Shown here piece by piece: positions 33,701 to 46,300 of a DNA stretch of 64,000 bases. Under the pieces are notes generated by a model. It was given only the letters and a program-made list of their open reading frames with translations. It had not been told where the DNA came from and did not search any database. Each line of letters opens with the position of its first letter. Position 1 is the stretch's first letter. The stretch is from assembly GCF_035046505.1 (NCBI RefSeq), contig NC_089830.1, forward strand, positions 21,652,379 to 21,716,378, written 5' to 3'. Position numbers and translations under genes: made by a program. Source of the DNA: Tiliqua scincoides (lineage: Eukaryota; Chordata; Lepidosauria; Squamata; Scincidae).

Positions 33701-36158
33701 CAAAAGAGTAAGTATCAGCAAACATCCATCAAGTCTAGCATGCCATTAAAATACTTCTTATTAGAAGTCCCTGCATCCTGTAGCCATACCCTTGCACCTG
33801 GCATTCCGAGGTAGACTACTTCTAAAACCAAAGCGGTTGGCAACCTTCAGTCTCGAAAGCCTATGGCATAAGCCAACAGCACCTGGCATTCCCAAGCGGT
33901 CTCCCATCCAAGTACTAACCAGGCCTGACCCTGCTTAGCTTCCGAGATCAGACAAGATCAGGCATCTAAAACCAGGAGGGTCTAAAACCATGGCTTGTAG
34001 CCTGTGATGAACTTTTTGTCTAGAAATCTGTCCAATCCCAATCCAATTGTAAAGGAATCTAGACCAGGTGCCATCGACACATCCTGTGACAAGGAGTTTC
34101 ACAGATTAATTTCGTGCTGGATAAAGAAAAAATATTTCTTCAGAGTGGGAGGAGCAGAGAATGGCACATCATCTGGCAAGGGCGGGCATCTTTGGCATGC
34201 CACCTCAGGCATCAGAAAGTCTTGGGCTGGCCCAGTTACCCAAGTTGCTGGTTTGGAGCCCGTGTGGGAGTCGGTGGTTGCCATTGAGTAGGAAAGAGCC
34301 TTTCTGAGACCATTAGTGTCGTATGGATTTGTGGATGGAGGTGTGAACTGGTCACGTCATACAGTTCAATAGTTTTGTTGTGGGATAAGGTTTTGCTTCT
34401 TTTTAATCTTGGAGGTCTGTGCTGAACTGATAGAGGGGTGAGTATTTGGAGGGGATACTTAACCCCTACTTTCTTTTCTTTCAGCCCTATTATGGTGATC
34501 AAGGCGTAAGTATCAACAAATATTCAGAATTCATCTAGCCCAGCCATGCATGAAAAGAAGCTTTGAGGATGTGTGGATTTGTTGATCCAGTTGGTGGTGG
34601 CACACCATCTTGATCAAGAGCTCCTGGGGGGACCCTATCAGGTTACTTTGCCCAACCCCTCAAATCTTGCCTTACCTGGGATTCTCATCTAGGTGGCTCC
34701 CATCAATCAATCTGTCCTGCATGGAATCTCCTATATTGCAGGGGTGGTCAAACTTTCTTAACATGAGAGCCACATGCAATAAACTTTAGGTGTCTGAGAG
34801 CCATAGGGGAGATGTTTGAGAGAAGCAATATTTTAAGAAGCATTTCTTAAATAAATTTACTCATCATTAACAATGAACGTATGTTTTAAACCAGTGGACT
34901 CTCATTTTCTATCCAATAAATCATTATAAAGCTTGAATATTTTTAATTTAGCTTTTATATTAATTGTGATGCAAAAAGGAGCTCAGCCAATATATTTCAG
35001 CAAGCCAAACATTATATGACAAAGAACTGCTGGTGGTTCGTGAGCCGTGGTTTGGCCCACCCGTACTGTTTTGGATGCCAGATTCAGCACAGGATCGGGC
35101 TTCCTTTCTGGACACCCACAACATCATTTATATAGTTACTCTCTATATGAACATATATGGTTCAAGCATCTGCTGCTTCCTCCTCCTGGCAGTGTCCTGA
35201 AGTGCACTGAAATCACAATTGCCTTGAATATCGCAACCCACAAGTGCACAACTCTCTTCGACACCTGATCTTCCAAGAAAATACCCTTGATACATCCTGC
35301 AACTCAGGGAGCCCGATGACACTCACACATCTTCTTCTGCACTCTTTCTAGAATCAGGGAAGCTTCTCAGACAACAAGGTTGGCGACAATGGCTTCAACA
35401 ACAATGGCGTAAGTACCAGGTGGTTGCAAATTGTTGTGCCTCACTCACTCCAATTCATCCAGCTGCTCCATCCCATTCATTCCCCAGCTCAGCAGCTCAT
35501 CCTTTCCATCAGCCTGGCAACTTGCGATGAGCCCAGGCGCCTGGTCAGATAGTATTCAAAGGTCTCCCCGATGTATAAATATTTCTGAGGAGGCAAAGCA
35601 GGGCTGGCCCATTCATGAGGCCAACTGAACCTGTTGCCTCAGGCAGAAAATTAATGGGGGTGTCCATCTCTGTCCATCTGCTTGCCTCCACTGCACCTCC
35701 TTCTCCTTCCACTCCCTGGATTGGAAAAGAAAGATGGGGCAGAAAAGAAGGGGAGGATTGTACTGAGTTAGAACATTGGAGAGTGGGGGGAGCTGAGGTT
35801 GGCATATCATCAGGTAAGGCAAGCAGAATTTTGCAGGCTGCTTCAAGCTCCTGGGGGTCTTGGGTGGGCCCTGCCTGGTAAGCATCCCATCAGCTTACTG
35901 GGTGGTGGTGGTGACTAGTGGCTGCAACACTCTCACCGCAAACCTTGCCGGAGGTGCGGCAAGGTGTGCCTGCCGTGGGTGTGGAATCTTTGTGGTCAGT
36001 ATCCCCTGACCCATGTCTGACAAGCTCTCACTCATGGTGCTTCAGACAGGTAAATTGGAAAAGGTTATAAATTGAATATAGGAAGGGTTAATGATGATGA
36101 CGATGATATAAAGGTATGCTTGACTACTTTCTTTTATTTTTTGCAGAACCAATATTGA
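30733..36158 (+). CDS. Gene B: short paralogue of gene A, secreted, about 89 residues
   Basis: Exons: 30733-30807 (signal peptide starting MKAQLLAVVLVVCLISW, ending ...GAKA/APR), 32195-32251 (NVGSFSGNNAGSGSFNDNG), 32814-32837 (NTYGGYRG), 33684-33707 (RYPWYGKR), 34485-34505 (PYYGDQG), 35352-35408 (NQGSFSDNKVGDNGFNNNG) and 36147-36158 (NQY, stop). All junctions are phase 0 with consensus sites. The first exon has the same length (75 bp) and layout as gene A's, and the two 57-bp exons belong to the same repeat family, so the genes are tandem duplicates. The short exons are Tyr-rich and basic. The stop-codon exon continues to a GTACGT donor (36168) and splices to a 3' UTR exon near 39.77 kb. Function unknown; a secreted matrix, skin or glandular protein is inference. 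Confidence 0.75.
30910..31460 (+). mobile_element. tRNA-derived SINE split by a hAT MITE
   Basis: SINE head GAGCCAGGATGGTGTAGTG (30911-30929) is separated from the rest (31248 onward) by a 318-bp MITE flanked by GTGTAGTG repeats. The tail has ACCCTGAACTCCTTCAAGGA. In gene B intron 1. Confidence 0.8.
30930..31247. mobile_element. hAT MITE inside a SINE
   Basis: Ends CGGTGGTTCCCAAAC and TTTGGGAACCAGTA are near-inverted. The target duplication GTGTAGTG (30922-30929 and 31248-31255) is the SINE's own sequence. Confidence 0.85.
32345..32606. mobile_element. hAT-like MITE in a gene B intron
   Basis: Inverted ends CAGTTGTTTCCAAAC and GTTTGGGAACTATAG around a palindromic interior with repeated CTTG(T/C)(G/A)A motifs. 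Confidence 0.6.
33838..33968 (-). mobile_element. 5S-rRNA-derived SINE
   Basis: Reverse-complement copy: GTTGGCAACCTTCAGTCTCG tail, then the 5S body (CTCCCATCCAAGTACTAACC, GCTTAGCTTCCGAGATC). Located in a gene B intron. Confidence 0.85.
33976..34145 (-). mobile_element. Old CR1 3' fragment
   Basis: Degenerate minus-strand match to the same CR1 region (CCATGGCTTGTAGCCTGTGATG, then GAGTTTCACAGATTAATT), directly beside a 5S SINE. Confidence 0.55.
34740..35065. mobile_element. Degenerate hAT-like element in a gene B intron
   Basis: GCAGGGGTGGTCAAACTTTC start and GTGGTTTGGCCCACCCGTAC end are imperfect inverted repeats. AT-rich interior with GAGAGCCAC. Confidence 0.5.
35603..35880. mobile_element. 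hAT-like MITE in a gene B intron
   Basis: CAGGGCTGGCCCATTCATGA start, GTTGCCTCAGGC interior, GGGTGGGCCCTGCCTGG end. A fragment of the same family lies at 34147-34240. Confidence 0.55.
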
Positions 36159-36837
36159 AAAATAGACAAGTACGTCATCCACCAAGAAAGAAGACCCCTC
36201 TGTTCTGACACTGCATTAAAAGGGTTCTCAGTATTTCCTCCCTGTGTTCAGCAGCTCAGCAGGATACCCATTTAGTTGGAGTGGCTGCTGGTTGTGATTC
36301 ACTGTGTTTGACCCATGTGCATTTGAGACCCCTCTGGTCTACTCCATAGAGATCAACCCTTCTGTGATTGCTTCTTTTTTCCCTCCTCCCTGGGATTTAA
36401 ACTCGAGCCTGTTTTTCTGTGCCAGAACTCATGGTAATGACGGGCACGGCCTGGAAGAATGTGCAGAGTGCCCATCAAGTGATTGATGCTTAATGTATAA
36501 GGCCAGCAGAATTCTGGGTATGTGCAAACAGAGCAAGGGATGTGCAGAGGCGACTTTCAATACTTAATATAATGTCATGACCTGATTCCGGGGTGTTTCC
36601 AAAAAAATAAAAGTGCATTCATTTGCATGTGACAAGCCATCACCTTCCTTTCCTACTTGTGGTTCGGTGTAGCAAATGTTCTGCACATGGGAACACAGCA
36701 CTGCATGCAGCATTAGTATGACATGGGCCCAGAAATTTGAGAGCTGCAACATGTGCCAAGAAAATGGAAAGTTAAAGCCAGGCATGAAATCTATGGTTGT
36801 TTTAACTCTCCTCTCAAATCCTGTGTGTGTGTGTGTG

Positions 36838-39732
36838 GAATGCGGAGAATCAGTGGGATACCGCAATCCCGGGCTATAAACTCTACAGGAGGGACAGGCA
36901 GGGGCGTGTTGGAGGTGGGGTGGCCCTTTATGTTAAGGAAGGGATAGAATCCAGCAAAGTAGAGATTGAAGGTGGGTCCGACTCCACCGTAGAATCTCTG
37001 TGGGTTAAATTACCAGGCTTGAGCAGCGATGTAATACTGGGGGTGTGCTATCGTCCTCCAGACCAGAAATCTGATGGGGACCTTGAAATGAGGAAACAGA
37101 TCAGGGAGGTGACAAGGAAGGACAGGGTTGTAATCATGGGGGACTTCAATTATCCTCATATTGACTGGGTCAATTTGTGTTCTGGTCACGATAAGGAAAC
37201 CGGATTTCTTGACGTGCTAAATGACTGTGGCTTAGATCAGCTAGTCACGGAGCCCACCAGAGGACAGGTGACTCTGGATTTAATTTTGTGCGGTACGCAG
37301 GACCTGGTTAGAGATGTAAACGTTACTGAGCCATTGGGGAACAGTGATCATGCTGCGATCCGTTTTGACGTGCACGTTGGGGGAAGAATACTAGGCAAAT
37401 CTCTAACAAAAACCCTTGACTTCCGACGGGCGGACTTCCCTCAAATGAGGAGGCTGGTTAGAAGGAGGTTGAAAGGGAGGGTAAAAAGAGTCCAGTCTCT
37501 CCAGAGTGCATGGAGGCTGCTTAAAACAACAGTAATAGAGGCCCAGCAGAGGTGTATACCGCAAAGAAAGAAGGGTTCCACTAAATCCAGGAGAGTGCCC
37601 GCATGGCTAACCAGCCAAGTTAGAGAGGCTGTGAAGGGCAAGGAAGCTTCCTTCCGTAAATGGAAGTCTTGCCCTAATGAAGAGAATAAAAAGGAACATA
37701 AACTGTGGCAAAAGAAATGTAAGAAGGTGATAGGGGAGGCCAAGCGAGACTATGAGGAACGCATGGCCAGCAACATTAAGGGGAATAATAAAAGCTTCTT
37801 CAAATATGTTAGAAGCAGGAAACCCGCCAGAGAAGCGGTTGGCCCTCTGGATGGTGAGGGAGGGAAAGGGGAGATAAAAGGAGACTTAGAGATGGCAGAG
37901 AAATTAAATGAGTTCTTTGCATCTGTCTTCACGGCAGAAGACCTCGGGCAGATACCGCTGCCCGAACGGCCCCTCCTAACCGAGGAGTTAAGTCAGATAG
38001 AGGTTAAAAGAGAAGATGTTTCAGACCTCATTGATAAATTAAAGATCAATAAGTCACCGGGCCCTGATGGCATACACCCAAGGGTTATTAAGGAATTGAA
38101 GAATGAAGTTGCAGATCTCTTGACTAAGGTATGCAACTTGTCCCTCAAAACGGCCACGGTGCCAGAAGATTGGAGGATAGCAAATGTCACGCCTATTTTT
38201 AAAAAGGGAAAGAGGGGGGACCCGGGAAACTATAGGCCGGTCAGCCTAACATCCATACCGGGTAAGATGGTGGAATGCCTCATCAAAGATAGGATCTCAA
38301 AACACATAGACGAACAGGCCTTGCTGAGGGAGAGTCAGCATGGCTTCTGTAAGGGTAAGTCTTGCCTCACAAACCTTATAGAATTCTTTGAAAAGGTCAA
38401 CAGGCATGTGGATGCAGGAGAACCCGTGGACATTATATATCTGGACTTTCAGAAGGCGTTTGACATGGTCCCTCACCAAAGGCTACTGAAAAAACTCCAC
38501 AGTCAGGGAATTAGAGGACAGGTCCTCTCGTGGATTGAGAACTGGTTGGAGGCCAGGAAGCAGAGAGTGGGTGTCAATGGGCAATTTTCACAGTGGAGAG
38601 AGGTGAAAAGCGGTGTGCCCCAAGGATCTGTCCTGGGACCGGTGCTTTTCAACCTCTTCATAAATGACCTGGAGACAGGGTTGAGCAGTGAAGTGGCTAA
38701 GTTTGCAGATGACACCAAACTTTTCCGAGTGGTAAAGATCAGAAGTGATTGTGAGGAGCTCCAGAAGGATCTCTCCAGACTGGCAGAATGGGCAGCAAAA
38801 TGGCAGATGCGCTTCAATGTCAGTAAGTGTAAAGTCATGCACATTGGGGCAAAAAATCAAAACTTTAGATATAGGCTGATGGGTTCTGAGCTGTCTGTGA
38901 CAGATCAGGAGAGAGATCTTGGGGTGGTGGTGGACAGGTCGATGAAAGTGTCGACCCAATGTGCGGCAGCAGTGAAGAAGGCCAATTCTATGCTTGGGAT
39001 CATTAGGAAGGGTATTGAGAACAAAACGGTTAGTATTATAATGCCGTTGTACAAATCTATGGTAAGGCCACACCTGGAGTATTGTGTCCAGTTCTGGTCG
39101 CCGCATCTCAAAAAAGACATAGTGGAAATGGAAAAGGTGCAAAAGAGAGCGACTAAGATGATTACGGGGCTGGGGCACCTTCCTTATGAAGAAAGGCTAC
39201 GGCGTTTGGGCCTCTTCAGCCTAGAAAAGAGACGCTTGAGGGGGGACATGATTGAGACATACAAAATTATGCAGGGGATGGACAGAGTGGATAGGGAGAC
39301 GCTCTTTACACTCTCACATAATACCAGAACCAGGGGACATCCACTAAAATTGAGTGTTGGGCGGGTTAGGACAGACAAAAGAAAATATTTCTTTACTCAG
39401 CGCGTGGTCGGTCTGTGGAACTCCTTGCCACAGGATGTGGTGCTGGCGTCTAGCCTAGACGCCTTTAAAAGGGGATTGGACGAGTTTCTGGAGGAAAAAT
39501 CCATTATGGGGTACAAGCCATGATGTGTATGCGCAACCTCCTGATTTTAGGAATGGGTTAAGTCAGAATGCCAGATGTAGGGGAGAGCACCAGGATGAGG
39601 TCTCTTGTTATCTGGTGTGCTCCCTGGGGCATTTGGTGGGCCGCTGTGAGATACAGGAAGCTGGACTAGATGGGCCTATGGCCTGATCCAGTGGGGCTGT
39701 TCTTATGTTCTTATGTTCTTATGTTCTTATGA
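36838..39732 (+). mobile_element. CR1-clade LINE, 5' truncated, long open ORF2
   Basis: One open frame of 898 residues ends at 39523. It contains endonuclease motifs (GDFNYPHIDW near 37139, GNSDHAAI near 37338) and reverse transcriptase motifs (YLDFQKAFD near 38437, FADDTK near 38701). The 3' end is GGCTGTTCTTATGTTCTTATG, repeated to 39731. The element starts right after a (TG)n run, and the first part of the endonuclease, which holds the early catalytic residues, is missing. It was probably inserted recently but cannot move on its own. It sits in gene B's last intron, sense-oriented. The same family supplies at least eight other fragments here. Confidence 0.9.
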
Positions 39733-39764
39733 ATTCTAACCTATTTTTTTCTTCTTCTTTTCAG

Positions 39765-39940
39765 TGTCAAACAACCACAGATCTACCACAACCAGATGCC
39801 TTCTAGCCTCCCAATCACCGCCCCCCCATCATTCCTTCCTTCCTGAATAATTTCTTTAGCAGTTGAGCCTTTCACTGCAAATGGTTTTCCTCAAACCCCC
39901 CCCCCTTTTGAAAATAAAGAAAACTGACTTCTTGCTTATG
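39765..39940 (+). other. Gene B 3' UTR exon with poly(A) signal
   Basis: A pyrimidine-rich tract and TTTTCAG end at 39764. The exon has no long frame and carries AATAAA at 39913-39918. Its sequence is homologous to the 3' UTR of gene A. A separate untranslated last exon is also typical of SCPP genes, though not diagnostic. Confidence 0.65.
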
Positions 39941-40139
39941 TCTCTGTCATTTTCTGGCTTAATTCCTCCGAAAAGAGGCTCAAACATTGCAAGACCATTC
40001 AGGATGAGAGGAACATGTGTCACCAATGGGCAGGCACCCCAATGCATTCTTTTTGAGGACTAGCAACTTGTACAGTCTCATTTGCAAGGCCGTACGAGAG
40101 GCAGTCCTTATAAACACAAAGAGACCAGGAGGCTTCTTC

Positions 40140-40333
40140 AATTGCTTTAGTACAGTATTTTATTGTTACAAAGCTTCCCCAAGCCCAGCAGGTTCTTTCA
40201 GAGGAAAATCAAAAGCATTCACTAAGACCTGATCATCACCGCCTACATGATACTGTTGGATTATTTCAGTGTGATCCTTGGCCCCCAAACGGAGGCAAGC
40301 AGCTAGTTCTTGCTTCAGATATCAGAGTGAATG
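40140..40333 (-). other. Gene C terminal exon: HSL-stop, 3' UTR, poly(A) signal
   Basis: On the minus strand a CTTCTTTTCCCAG acceptor ends at 40334. The exon reads CAT TCA CTC TGA, then an untranslated stretch with AATAAA at 40164-40159. The gene therefore ends about 240 bp from gene B's poly(A) signal, in the opposite orientation. Confidence 0.6.
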
Positions 40334-43300
40334 CTGGGAAAAGAAGGACAAATTGGGATGGATGAAGCTATGCAGAATATAAACATCAGAATATGCAAAT
40401 ATCAAATGTGCAAATGTAACAATATCAAATATTGAATATGGAATATGCAAATGTCACAAATGTCTTGATACTCAGTGGGGCATCCCAGATCAAATTGTGT
40501 ACAATGCCTTAAAACAGGGGTCTCCAAACCCCAGCCCGGGGGCCAGATGTAGCCATGGTGAGCCTCTATCCAGTCCACCGCCAGCCTCTTGTCTCCTGAA
40601 AGCCTCTGGCCCACTCAACTGAACATGACCAGAGCTGTGCTCTAGTTGCAACTGGAGGGTGTTCCGAGGTCCAGAGAGGTAGAATGAATGAACCCATTCA
40701 TTCATTTATTCACTCATTTAAGTTCCAATTAATTTATTTTATATTTAAATTTTTTTCCGGCCCTCAACACCACACCCAATATTTGATGCGGTCCTCTAGC
40801 CAAAATGTTTGGGGACCCCTGCCTTAAAACACAGAGATACTCCAGAGGAATCTTGACCATCACTTCAATGTGATTGCAAGAATTAGCACAGTGTTTCGCG
40901 ACCAGCGATGGGGTGCCACTGGTGATGTGTCCTGGTGTCTCAGATGACAGATGCCACCACTGCCGTGAATGGACTGCACAACCCTGCTCTGATTGAACTG
41001 AGCCAGTCAAAAGGGCAAATGAGTACAGAGTGCCAGTGGTGAGGTGTGACTGTGAAGTAGCCTAGCCCTTTCAAATAAAGGTGAGCTGGGCAACTAGGTC
41101 GCAGAGAGCTTAGGATGGAGCTGAAGAAGCTGTCTGAGATCAGAAAGTGTAAGATCCCAGGAAATTTTGGGGGCCTCTCCTTTGGCTCCTGGGTCCCCTT
41201 TTTGACCCTGGGCATGGGTACAATTTACTCCTGCACCCCCCCCCCCCATGGATCCTGCGTCTCTGTACTGCAGGGAACAGTGGGACAAACAAACATGCCA
41301 TCAGCTGGACATCCCTGCAAGAGTGTGGGTATGTGGTGTATAAATCAGTGGTTCACAAAATAGTCAAGATTCCTTGACCTCGAATGTTCCAGCTTCCGCT
41401 TTCTTCAGTAGGATACAGTTTTGACCAAAATACAAGCCAAGGTGGCAAAAGTCTGAAAAAATGTGAGGGCTATGATATTTGCACCTGGCAGCAGTTCTGT
41501 AGGATTTTAGAAATAAATCTTTTGCCTTCCTGGTTCTAACTGGAGAGGCGAGGGATGAACCTGGGACCTCACAGATGGAAGGTATGGGTTCTACCTGAGC
41601 TACTGCCCATCCATCTCCCATTCTCCTGGCTTTCTTACTAGTGTCATTCTCATGAGAACATCCTGGGCATTGTAACTTAGTGCAAGAAACTCAAAAAGGT
41701 TTGGATCTACGGTACAGATTGGAGGTTAAAGGTAGAATGCAGGTCCCGAAAGTACTTTCCGGTACTGCCTGGTACTTTAAGAAACTTGAGAACTCACCAG
41801 TTGTCTGGTCCTTGGGGCTTATTCCACACTCTTCTGCCAGAGAAAACACAGGAGCATATTGGTTATTTTGAACCTGGCCCTTGGTCAGTAAACTTGAAAC
41901 AGGTACAGGTCTGATTCATCGTTCCTGGATAGGTCTGAGACTTCTGACATAGACCTCCCAGGACCTGGTGCAACACACCAAATATCGTCCCTTCTCCCCG
42001 GCAGTGAGTAGGATTCGAAAAGGGAGCATGGAGTAGGGGAGGAAGAGCGGAGGATGCACATCTCCCCTTTCCTCCACACTTCCTGCTCTGCTCCGTTCCT
42101 CCTCTTTCGGAATCCAGGGAGCAGGAGGAGCAGCGGCAGTGGAGATGGGGGGTGAGTGGGGGCAGGAGGTGCTCACAAAGCCTCCCCCTGAGATGATACC
42201 CTCAGTTGACCTTTGTGGATGAGTTTGCTCCATGGTTGCCCCCAGGGGTGATTCTTGGGAATAATTCCTTACCCCTTTTCCTTTTCCTCCTTTGCCTTTT
42301 CCCTTTCCTTTAGCTTTTCCTTTTCCTTTTCCTTTTTTTTGCCCAACAACTTCTTCAACAGCGCCACCTAATTCATCCTCCTAGAAAGTAAAGAGTGGTT
42401 GGTTATCTTGCGATCTTCTGAATCAGAGAGTGGGGTCCAAAACCGGGGACAGATTCAGTGTTTGTGTTGGGGGGTAGGTATGAGCACTACCTTAACTCCA
42501 GAGCTGGACTCCTGGTTGAACTTTGACCTTTGTGGCCAAGGTTTACTGGGAGGGTAGACTTGGGCTCTCTCCCGGACTAGGAGCCCAGATCTGCCTGCCA
42601 GGTAGATGCGGGTTCCTGGTCATGCTTGGGCTACTCCCCATCCTGGCGGGCAGGATGTTGGCAGCACACTTTGGGGGGCACACACCCATGGACCCACACA
42701 CCCACTTTGGGGGGATCCACCCTTGGATCTACCCCTATCCACAAGTCAGCTATAGTATCCGAATGAGAGGGTTACCTGCCCTTCCTTGATTGTCCCTTCA
42801 GTTCTCACAGACCAGCAGGGATATGCACTCAGGGGAGGCAGGGGAGGCAGAGCCTCACCTGTCATACACCAAGGAAAAGAGCCACAGCCTCCCAGGTGAT
42901 GGTACATGTGCTCTACCCAGTTTCTATAGGGTTGCACAATCACAGGAGAGGCTGAGCTCATGCTGCGGCAAGCACAGGCTTGTTACTATACAGGGAGAGA
43001 CTAGAGGTGGTGGTAGAGAGAGCTCAGCCTCCCTTGTGACTGCATATGCACTATGGCTTCTGCATAGCCCCCAGAATGCCTTGCAATGCTACACAACACC
43101 TTACTGCTGACTGCCACTCCTGCCTGGGTTCAGAGCCGGATGTTGAAGCAGTGAGCAGCGAAGGATGGACAGTGGCAAAGGACAGAAGCAATGGTTTTGA
43201 ACTGCAAGAGTGGGGAGTACCTAAATTGTTTTTCTTCCATCTGCTTTTTGGTTTAGTAGTCATTCTTTGAGGGTCAGGAAGTCACTATGGTAGCCACTAG

Positions 43301-46300
43301 GTTTGGGGAAGCTGTTATCAAAAGGATTAGATGCACACCATTTTGAAGGGGTGCCATGTAGACTGACATTTCTTGAGGGGTTGCTGAATATCACTGGTTA
43401 CAGCTAATTATACTCACAAGAGCTCGTTTCTTCACCACTACAGGCACACCCTATGGGAGTAAGAATAACACAGAAATTACAGGAGTCAGTGTTTCCTTCC
43501 CCAAATCCCACAATTTGGGAGAGCTTCTCATGCAGTCTGTGCTCAGTCAGTGGAGCTGATCAAAAATCCCATTATCAGAAATCTCAATGATGGACAATGC
43601 CATCCAGGCCCAGCTGTGGACAGTATTCCTCTGCTCCACCGCGAATGCTCTGCCCAGGTTTCTCCTTAGTCCTCCCCACTCTTCAAATCACTTACCTGTA
43701 CTTTGCCAGGTACATTAGGGGCCATACTGCATGTTATAAAAGATGTCAAGTTTACCCATACATACTTTTTTTTTCCTAAGCTGAATTCCAAATTGAAACT
43801 ACATGCCATGGTGTAGATAGGGGAAAGAGGATGATCTAAGATGTTGCTAGTTTCAGGATACAGATCACAGAATCATAGAGTTGGAAGGATCCCCTTAAGG
43901 TCATCTAGTCCAACCCCCTGCCTGTGTAGGAAATCCATCTAGAGCATCTTTGCTCCTACTGTTGGCCTCCGTGGGAGCTTTCCTCTTTGGTGCAACAGCA
44001 CTGAATGGGGGCGGTGATCCAAATCAGGGTCACAACATAGGAAAAGGGTTAAAACTCCCCCCTCTTTATGCCACAATCATGAGGGCAAGAAGCCTTTTTC
44101 TTGCTGTTAGTGAGAATGCCAGTTTCAAGTATTTCAGGGTCTCAGAGATCCCAGAACTGTAACATGATATCACCATGGCATTTTCCAGGTCAGGAAACGC
44201 TGTACCTGATGAACTCCTACCTCTCAAGTTGTTCTTCCAAATGAAATCACATGGCTTAGGACCCAATGATAAAGAAGGAAGGAAGTGGCTATCATATTTA
44301 CTAGTAAGAAGGAAGCACCAATAGTAAAAAAAAAAAAAAAAAAAAAAGTCACAGGCTCCTAGACACAGTTCCAGAATGCCTGAAACCATTTATTTTTATT
44401 AGTACTTACGGGTGACAAGAGTTCCCCATCCTGCAAGACAAAAAATAAACAAACAAACAAAAAAAAAACACATTTGTGTCACTTGGTTTCAGGCAACAAA
44501 GCTCAAAACCACTTCCAGGTATTTGTCACTTTCTATCTTTGAAAACCACTCAAATGCCATTGAGAATTTGTCGCTATCCAATGAGCATCAGAGGAAGAGA
44601 GGAGCACTTTGTGTTCTATCCTTCAACCACATGGTGGCGCCTCAATCATCCCTTTATCCTGATTGCAAATGTGGATGGCGGGAGGAAGAGGAGATAATTG
44701 CAAATGATGAAAATTCTCCATTAATCTTTGGGGGTGCTGATGGAGAGGTTGGAGCACCACTGTGTGGCCATGAGTAGGAAGGGAAATGGCAGTCTGCTAA
44801 CCACCTGGTGGCTAACAGGCAGAACTGCAGACAGTTCCGTTGGAAAAGATGAGAGGTGACACTGGAAAACATCGTCAATGACAGGTAGGTGTCTACATAG
44901 TTTTTGCCCATGTCATGACACTAGAATTTCACCCAGTTTCCTCCCACTCAAGCAGGTCTTCCTTGGACATTTCTGGGTCTCTAGGAAGTGAATCTGGAAA
45001 TTTCTGCATTCCAAGCAAGTGTCATCATCGTCGTCGTCCCCCCATGGAACTACACCCTTTCCCTTACAATATTGCAGCAGCATCACTTAGAAAGCCCTGC
45101 CCCAGTACCGATCACTTGAATTTGTTTTGGAAGTTGGCCAGGGAGCAGGGCTTGACAGGCTAGTTGCAAGATTGTAGGACAATGGGCAGAGGTCAGAGTT
45201 CCACACCAAGATTTAAGGTGAACTCCAGCACTGTAGGTCAGGTTTGGAATTGAACAAGTAACTGGTACAGTTGGAGATGACCAGGTCATCCAGAATCCAT
45301 GTGGTCACATTGTGTGCCGATGGATGTTTCTGAAATGGAAGGGGGGCTCTGCACTGAGTGCTCTGGAAGAAGGGACCCATGACTCACCGTCCTCTCTTTT
45401 AATCACGATGTGGCTAATAAACTTCTGCTTAGCGCATTGGTTGCCTTGGTAGCAATTTAATTATTTTACTGTTAACCACTAAGTGGCACTCACCAAAGTG
45501 TCTGGGTCTGTGACCTACATTCACTGGAGTCATTGGTGTTTGTGCCACCCAGTACAGGAGGCCAGCGCATCATCCCCCTCCCCCCTTGATGCACCTCCTC
45601 CCATGCAGAGGGGGACCAATGCTCTGGGTTGTGGCTGTGATGGTGCACCATTGCCCATCCCCCCCACCTCCCATTGGTTTTTTTGGCTATAACTTTTGAG
45701 AGAATAGAGATATTTCAACGCGGTTTGTTTCATTGCGCTCAGCATGAAATCACACATCGATTGAGATTAAACATAATGGTATTATTCTAAAATACCGAGA
45801 TTTTAAAAATGTTGGCCAGTAGAGGTGTCACCTCCTCTGTGTGAGTCACCCAGTGCAGCCTGCACCCCCACAATGATGCCACTGCCTACATTCACAGTGT
45901 GTCATGGAGAGGAACGAGAAGCTCAGGTATGGCACACACGGTCTGCTTCCTGAATGTGAGAACAGAATCCTGAACTTAAGGATCATCTTAGTGCACTTGA
46001 GGTGGAAAGCTCAAGATGGTTACAACTACTTATTTTCAGAGCAGGAGGAGGTACCACATCAGGAACAGGTTCCTGTGACAAATCAAGCATTAATTGTAAA
46101 AAATCAAGCATGAATTACGAGGTTCTACTTTTCCATATCCAGCCACAAAACCAAGGAAGACTTGAACTGCAACTTGCAATGAGACCAAAAGTTCTGAATC
46201 CCCTTCGAGTTTCATTGTCAGGGATCTTTATTACAGAGACAATAAGATCCACATCCAGGAATAGGGAAGGGTAAACACCATTTCCAAGGGATGCCCTGCC

